In this document: positions 59,103 to 64,000 of the stretch, in pieces
Layout of the letters: each line of letters begins with the position of its first letter
How positions within the stretch are numbered: the stretch's first letter is position 1
Origin: an uncultured Alphaproteobacteria bacterium
GTDB taxonomy: Bacteria; Pseudomonadota; Alphaproteobacteria; Micropepsales; Micropepsaceae
Direction of reading: 5' to 3'
Length of the DNA stretch: 64,000 bases
NCBI GenBank assembly: GCA_903837555.1
Contig: CAILUV010000047.1
Location: 1-64,000, forward strand
Notes under the pieces: generated by a model
The model's database searches: none
What the model saw: only the letters and a program-made list of their open reading frames with translations
What the model was told of the DNA's origin: nothing
Made by a program: the position numbers and the translations under genes

Positions 59103-59194
59103 CTTGTAGCGGCAGGAACTGGGTCCGAAAAGCCTGAAAATCCGCGTCTGGCTTGACGGCCCATGCCCCCATCCCTAAAAACCGCGCTCGGTTC

Positions 59195-59270
59195 GGGGCT
59201 GTAGCTCAGTTGGGAGAGCGCCTCGTTCGCAATGAGGAGGTCAGCGGTTCGATTCCGCTCAGCTCCACCA
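59195..59270 (+). tRNA. tRNA-Ala (anticodon CGC)
   Basis: GGGGCTGTAGCTCAGTTGGGAGAGCGCCTCGTTCGCAATGAGGAGGTCAGCGGTTCGATTCCGCTCAGCTCCACCA; loop TTCGCAA. Confidence 0.97.
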
Positions 59271-59393
59271 TCCTTTCAGGATGGCACTCCGAACCGATTT
59301 TCCCCGACCCAGACCGCCCGCCTGACAGGCCTGATCCGGCGATTTTCGCCCCCGTTAAAATTCGATTTACCAATCGGGCGCTTACTGGCGGCC

Positions 59394-59981
59394 ATGCTGC
59401 GCGCCCCGCTCCTCGCCTCGACCATTGCTGCCCTGGCCTTCATCGCCCTGGCCGGCCTGCCGGCGCATGCCGCCGACGAAAAAGCCAAGAAGGCGCCCGA
59501 ACACAAGACCACCCAGTCCAAGAGCTACATCATGGTGGACCCGATCTACACCACCATCGTGGCGGACAATCAGGCCAAGGGCATGCTGATGGTGGGCGCA
59601 GGGCTCGACATTCCCGACGACAAACTGCGCGAGATGGCCACCCGGTCCATGCCGGTGCTGCGCGACGCCTATATCCGCAACCTGATGGCCTTCACCGCCA
59701 ATGCGCCCGGCGATGCGCCCACCACGCTATATGCGATCATGGGCACGCCGGTGTATCGCGCCTCGCCCAAATTCCGCGCGCTGGCGGTGTTCCACGATCA
59801 TATCTTCCAGGCCATCCGCAAGCAACAGTGGCAGATGGCGCGCGAACTGATTGGCCAGTGCCGCCGCCTGTCGGGCGCCAGCCAGAAGCTTTATGACCTG
59901 CACCTGACGCGTATCGCATACTTCGAGCAGCATCCGCCGGGCGCGGATTGGGATGGCGCGTTCCGGCCTATCCCCGAATAA
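59394..59981 (+). CDS. Hypothetical secreted protein; N-half FliL-like in style, C-terminus resembles the tail of CHASE2/class III cyclase proteins
   Basis: Signal peptide MLRAPLLASTIAALAFIALAGLPAHAA; ...LYDLHLTRIAYFEQHPPGADWDGAFRPIPE. Confidence 0.5.
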   Translation: MLRAPLLASTIAALAFIALAGLPAHAADEKAKKAPEHKTTQSKSYIMVDPIYTTIVADNQAKGMLMVGAGLDIPDDKLREMATRSMPVLRDAYIRNLMAFTANAPGDAPTTLYAIMGTPVYRASPKFRALAVFHDHIFQAIRKQQWQMARELIGQCRRLSGASQKLYDLHLTRIAYFEQHPPGADWDGAFRPIPE

Positions 59982-60767
59982 TTATTCGGGAATGAATGCC
60001 AATCCGTAATGCGCGGACGGCGCGCCTGTCAGCGCCGCCCAGAGCTGGTCACCCCAGGAAAAATGCCACCATTCATCGGGGTGACCAGCAAAACCTTCTT
60101 CGATCATCAGTCCGTGCAGCAGGCGGCGGTTGGCGCGCGCTTCCTGGTCGGAAAAGGAAAAGTCGTTTGCATCGAGCGCTTCAAAGCGGTCGCGATGCGC
60201 CAGCGCGGTGACGTCGTCGAACAGCGAGCCCATCCACAGTTGCTCGCCATTCTTCCATCGTAAAGTGAGATCGACCGCCGCCGCCGTGGCGTGGGGCGCA
60301 GGTGAAGTCGGATCGTCGGTGGGCGCGGACCAATAGCGTTCGACTTCTTCGGTGAGCGCCGCGCCGGCCAGCGTGCTGCCGCGGCGCTGCAATTCCCGCG
60401 GCATCCAATAGTCATGGAAATACGCCTGCACGGCGCGCGGCCGCCAGGCGTCGAACACAAACAGCTCCAGCCCCGCCGCGCCCGCCCGCGCATTCACCCG
60501 CGCCAGCCTGTCCGCCACCGTGCGGCGCAGCCATAATTTGTCTGTCGCGCCATCGATTGCGTGCCAATAAGGCGGATTGCGGCTGATGGCGTAGAAATTC
60601 TCGCCCGCCAGACCGGCGTCGCGGGCATCCACCACCGGCTCGCCGAACAGGGCGTGACCCTTGTCCAGCGCGATGCGCTGGCGAAAGCCCTTGCGGGACG
60701 CGCGCGCGCCCGACAGATCGCCGATGGGGCGGTTTCGCAATTCTTCCAATGCGCCGAAAGCGGACAT
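59982..60767 (-). CDS. D-alanyl-D-alanine dipeptidase (VanX/DdpX, M15D) family
   Basis: FVFDAWRPRAVQAYFHDYW; PHATAAAVDLTLRW; HPDEWWHFSWGDQLWA. Confidence 0.85.
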   Translation of the reverse strand: MSAFGALEELRNRPIGDLSGARASRKGFRQRIALDKGHALFGEPVVDARDAGLAGENFYAISRNPPYWHAIDGATDKLWLRRTVADRLARVNARAGAAGLELFVFDAWRPRAVQAYFHDYWMPRELQRRGSTLAGAALTEEVERYWSAPTDDPTSPAPHATAAAVDLTLRWKNGEQLWMGSLFDDVTALAHRDRFEALDANDFSFSDQEARANRRLLHGLMIEEGFAGHPDEWWHFSWGDQLWAALTGAPSAHYGLAFIPE

Positions 60768-60784
60768 TCGGTTAGAGTAGGACG

Positions 60785-61858
60785 ATGGACGCACCCCCGG
60801 AAAGCTATTTTCCGCAAGATTATCGCGGCGCGCGCAAGGCCTTCATCGCCGCCTGCGAGGCGCGCGGTATCGATGTCGTCACCCGCGTTCACCCATCGGC
60901 GAAAGGCCCAGACGGCAAGCCGCTGTTCCTGGATGTCTGCGCGCTGGGTCCGCGCACCGCGCAAAAAGCGCTGCTGCTGATCTGCGGCACCCATGGGGTG
61001 GAGGGCTATTTCGGCTCCGGCGTGATGACAGGTCTGCTGCGCAGCGGCGTGACGGCGCCGCCGGATGCGCGGCTGGTGATGGTGCATGCGCTGAACCCGT
61101 TCGGCTTTGCCTGGAACCGGCGGGTCAACGAAGACAATGTCGATCTGAACCGCAGCTTCGTCGATCACGCGGACGTTCCGTCCAATCCCGGCTATGATGA
61201 ACTGTCCGAAGCCATCGCGCTGCGCGATGTCAGCGATGCGGGCTTCGCGCAGGCCGATGCCGTGCTGCACGCTTACGCCAGGGCGCATGGCCGCGCCGCC
61301 TGGCAACAGGCGATCAGCGCCGGGCAATACAACCATCCGGACGGCCTGTTCTATGGCGGTGACCGGGAGCCCTGGTCGTTGCAGATGCTGCGCGCCGTGC
61401 TGCGCGAAGACCTGACCCGCGCCCAGCGCGTCATCGCCATCGATTTTCACACCGGGCTGGGCGAATCTGGCGCGGGTGAGATGATCATCGAGGCCGCATC
61501 CGGCACGCCGGCCTATGCGCGCGCCCACGCCGTCTGGGGCGACCTGATCGCCTCGGCCAGTACGGGCGAGTCTCTCTCGGCGCCGCTGATCGGCACCATC
61601 GACGATGGGCTTGCCCGCTTCCTGCCCGGGGTGCATGTGACCTTCGCGGCGCTGGAAGTGGGTACCGTCGCGCTGGAACCCATGCTGCGCGCCCTGCGGC
61701 TGGCCAACTGGCAGGACCAGTTTGCCCCGGGCGACGCCCGCGCGGCGGAGATTTCCGCAGTTATGCGCGACGCCTTTTACACCGACACCCCCGAATGGAA
61801 GCGGGCGGTCTGGGCCCTGGGCGAACGGACGGTCGGTCAGGCGCTTGATGCCCTTTAG
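60785..61858 (+). CDS. DUF2817 (M14-like) zinc peptidase
   Basis: LLICGTHGVEGYFGSGVMTGLL; HALNPFGFAWNRRVNEDNVDLNRSFVDH; AIDFHTGLGESGAGEMI. Confidence 0.85.
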   Translation: MDAPPESYFPQDYRGARKAFIAACEARGIDVVTRVHPSAKGPDGKPLFLDVCALGPRTAQKALLLICGTHGVEGYFGSGVMTGLLRSGVTAPPDARLVMVHALNPFGFAWNRRVNEDNVDLNRSFVDHADVPSNPGYDELSEAIALRDVSDAGFAQADAVLHAYARAHGRAAWQQAISAGQYNHPDGLFYGGDREPWSLQMLRAVLREDLTRAQRVIAIDFHTGLGESGAGEMIIEAASGTPAYARAHAVWGDLIASASTGESLSAPLIGTIDDGLARFLPGVHVTFAALEVGTVALEPMLRALRLANWQDQFAPGDARAAEISAVMRDAFYTDTPEWKRAVWALGERTVGQALDAL

Positions 61859-61908
61859 GGCAGCGCTTTAGCTTTTGAACCCGTTGGGATATAGGGTCCG
61901 AACGGTCA

Positions 61909-62428
<520 letters not shown>

Positions 62429-62437
62429 GACTGTGAA

Positions 62438-62467
62438 AGCCCGCGCCAAAAAGCGCGGGCTTATTTC
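62438..62467. terminator. Hairpin terminator between H1-like gene and msrB
   Basis: AGCCCGCGCcaaaaaGCGCGGGCTTATTT. Confidence 0.6.
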
Positions 62468-62832
62468 TTGTCTTCGGGTTTGAAGTCCAACGCGCAGCCA
62501 TTGGTGCAGTAGCGCAGTCCGGTCGGGGCGGGTCCGTCGTTAAAGACATGGCCCAGATGGCCGCCGCATTTGGCGCAGTGGAACTCGGTGCGCATCATGC
62601 CATGGCTGGTGTCGGTGGTGGTTTTCACTGCGCCCGGCAGCGTGTCATAGAAGCTGGGCCAGCCGGTGCCGCTTTCGAACTTGGTGCTGGCATCGAACAG
62701 TTGCGCGCCGCAACCGGCGCATTCGAATTCGCCGGGGCGCTTTTCATGATTCAGCGGACTGGAACCGGGGCGTTCGGTGCCGTGCTCGCGCAAGACGCGA
62801 TGCTGTTCCGGGGTCAGGTTTCGTTCGGTCAT
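62461..62832 (-). CDS. msrB: Peptide-methionine (R)-S-oxide reductase
   Basis: GTERPGSSPLNHEKRPGEFECAGCGAQLFDASTKFESGTGWPSF; RYCTNGCALDF. Confidence 0.95.
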   Translation of the reverse strand: MTERNLTPEQHRVLREHGTERPGSSPLNHEKRPGEFECAGCGAQLFDASTKFESGTGWPSFYDTLPGAVKTTTDTSHGMMRTEFHCAKCGGHLGHVFNDGPAPTGLRYCTNGCALDFKPEDKK

Positions 62833-62869
62833 GGGGCTTCCTGATAAATAGGAAATGGCGAAACGGTTT

Positions 62870-63427
62870 TTAAGGGCTGGTGGCGACGACCATGGCCAGC
62901 ATGGAACTCAGCCGTCCGGTGTTGCCGAAGGCAAAGCCCGCGTCATAGATCACATCGTCCACTTTCCACGGGCCGGGACCGCCCGTCAGCACCAGCGTGT
63001 CACGCCAGTTGGCGGGTTTGGCCGGCGCGCGGCCCGCCGCAACCGGTGCGGCATGGCTGAGCTGCACCGGACAGTGTGCGGTGGTGCCGGTGATCTGGCA
63101 GGCGCCGACTTTCCAGGCCGTGGCGCCTTCGAACAGCGATGAGAAGACATCGCCTTCCAGCATCGGCGGCACCGCATTCTTCACCTTTGCCGTCAGGCGG
63201 CGCTGGGCCGCGGCGGCATCGGCGAACTGCTTGTTGAGGCGCGGGCTGAGCACCGGAGCAAACCGCAGCCGCGCGGCGGTATCGGGAATGCCGCCGCCCT
63301 TGCCCACCAGCGGGCCATAGATCGCATAGAAGGCGTTCGCCGCCGCCGCCGGATCGCCGGTAGCGGGCGCCTGCGCGGCGCAGGGCGCTGTCATGGCGAG
63401 CAGAAGGATGGCGACCGCGCGCTTCAC
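62870..63427 (-). CDS. Hypothetical secreted protein
   Basis: [20 protein letters not shown] signal peptide; no family recognised. Confidence 0.6.
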   Translation of the reverse strand: MKRAVAILLLAMTAPCAAQAPATGDPAAAANAFYAIYGPLVGKGGGIPDTAARLRFAPVLSPRLNKQFADAAAAQRRLTAKVKNAVPPMLEGDVFSSLFEGATAWKVGACQITGTTAHCPVQLSHAAPVAAGRAPAKPANWRDTLVLTGGPGPWKVDDVIYDAGFAFGNTGRLSSMLAMVVATSP

Positions 63428-63834
63428 TTTTTCAGCGAGTCGCGGATTTCGCGCAGCAGCAGCACATCTTCGGGCGTCGCCGCCACTTCGGCAGGCTTGG
63501 GCACGGCCAGCTTGTTGATCTGGCGGATCAGCATGAACAGCGCGAAGGCGACGATCATGAAGTTGATCACCGTATTGACGAACAGGCCGTAATTGATCGT
63601 CACCGCCTTGGCGGCCTTGGCAGCGGCCAGCGTATCGGCGTCGGGGCCTTTAAGCGTCCAGAAGACGTTGGAGAAATCCACGCCGCCCAGCGCCAGGCCG
63701 ATCGGCGGCATGATGATGTCGTTGACCAGCGAATTGACGATGCCGGTGAAGGACGCGCCGATGATCACACCGATGGCCAGATCCAGCACGTTGCCGCGCA
63801 TCGCAAATTTCTTGAATTCATCCAGCATGGACAT
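63424..63834 (-). CDS. mscL: Large-conductance mechanosensitive channel
   Basis: [52 protein letters not shown]. Confidence 0.96.
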   Translation of the reverse strand: MSMLDEFKKFAMRGNVLDLAIGVIIGASFTGIVNSLVNDIIMPPIGLALGGVDFSNVFWTLKGPDADTLAAAKAAKAVTINYGLFVNTVINFMIVAFALFMLIRQINKLAVPKPAEVAATPEDVLLLREIRDSLKK

Positions 63835-63867
63835 GAACGACCCTTCCCCAAAATACCGATGTGAAAA

Positions 63868-64000
63868 CTAGTCGCGCTTGGCGCCGCCAACAAGCCGCCT
63901 GGGAATGGCGAGATAGGCCAGCGCCAAGCCCATGCCGGTCAGCGCGCCAAGGCTGTTGGCCACCTCGTCCAGCCAGTCCGCGTCGCGCCCGACCATGCCC
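63868..64000 (-). CDS. VanZ-like family protein, C-terminal fragment (truncated by window end)
   Basis: Reverse complement reads GMVGRDADWLDEVANSLGALTGMGLALAYLAIPRRLVGGAKRD*. Confidence 0.6.
   Translation of the reverse strand, partial: GMVGRDADWLDEVANSLGALTGMGLALAYLAIPRRLVGGAKRD

Overview
The window looks like an alphaproteobacterial chromosome segment (inference from gene content and order). It is about 90% housekeeping genes, densely packed. Recognisable blocks: transaldolase-xerC / priA; leuC; mutS / maeB; dnaK-dnaJ; pckA; polA; rimP-nusA-ylxR-infB-rbfA-truB-rpsO-pnp; trmB-metK; hisB; regA-regB / senC; folD; msrB; mscL. There are three tRNAs: Thr-CGT, Ala-CGC and Arg-CCG. I found no CRISPR array, prophage, toxin-antitoxin pair, secretion or defence island, and no convincing wholly new multi-gene system. 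The best second-look items are local: (1) the right end of an IS3-family element at the window start, interrupting a transglutaminase-like gene; (2) a +1 frameshift at an A7 tract splitting pckA; (3) a probable matching indel in a YjbR-family gene; (4) a small zinc-finger CDS missing from the ORF track whose stop overlaps a TTG start for polA; (5) two copies of a structured intergenic palindromic element; (6) strong palindromes on both sides of metK; (7) a 13-bp hairpin covering the start codon of a histone-H1-like protein right after tRNA-Arg; (8) an AAC(6')-like acetyltransferase; (9) a VanX-like dipeptidase divergent from a DUF2817 peptidase; (10) a rearranged RegB/RegA/SenC cluster; (11) a 575-aa protein of unknown family; (12) a possibly chimeric secreted protein downstream of tRNA-Ala. 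All family calls come from reading the translated sequence by eye; no database search was run.
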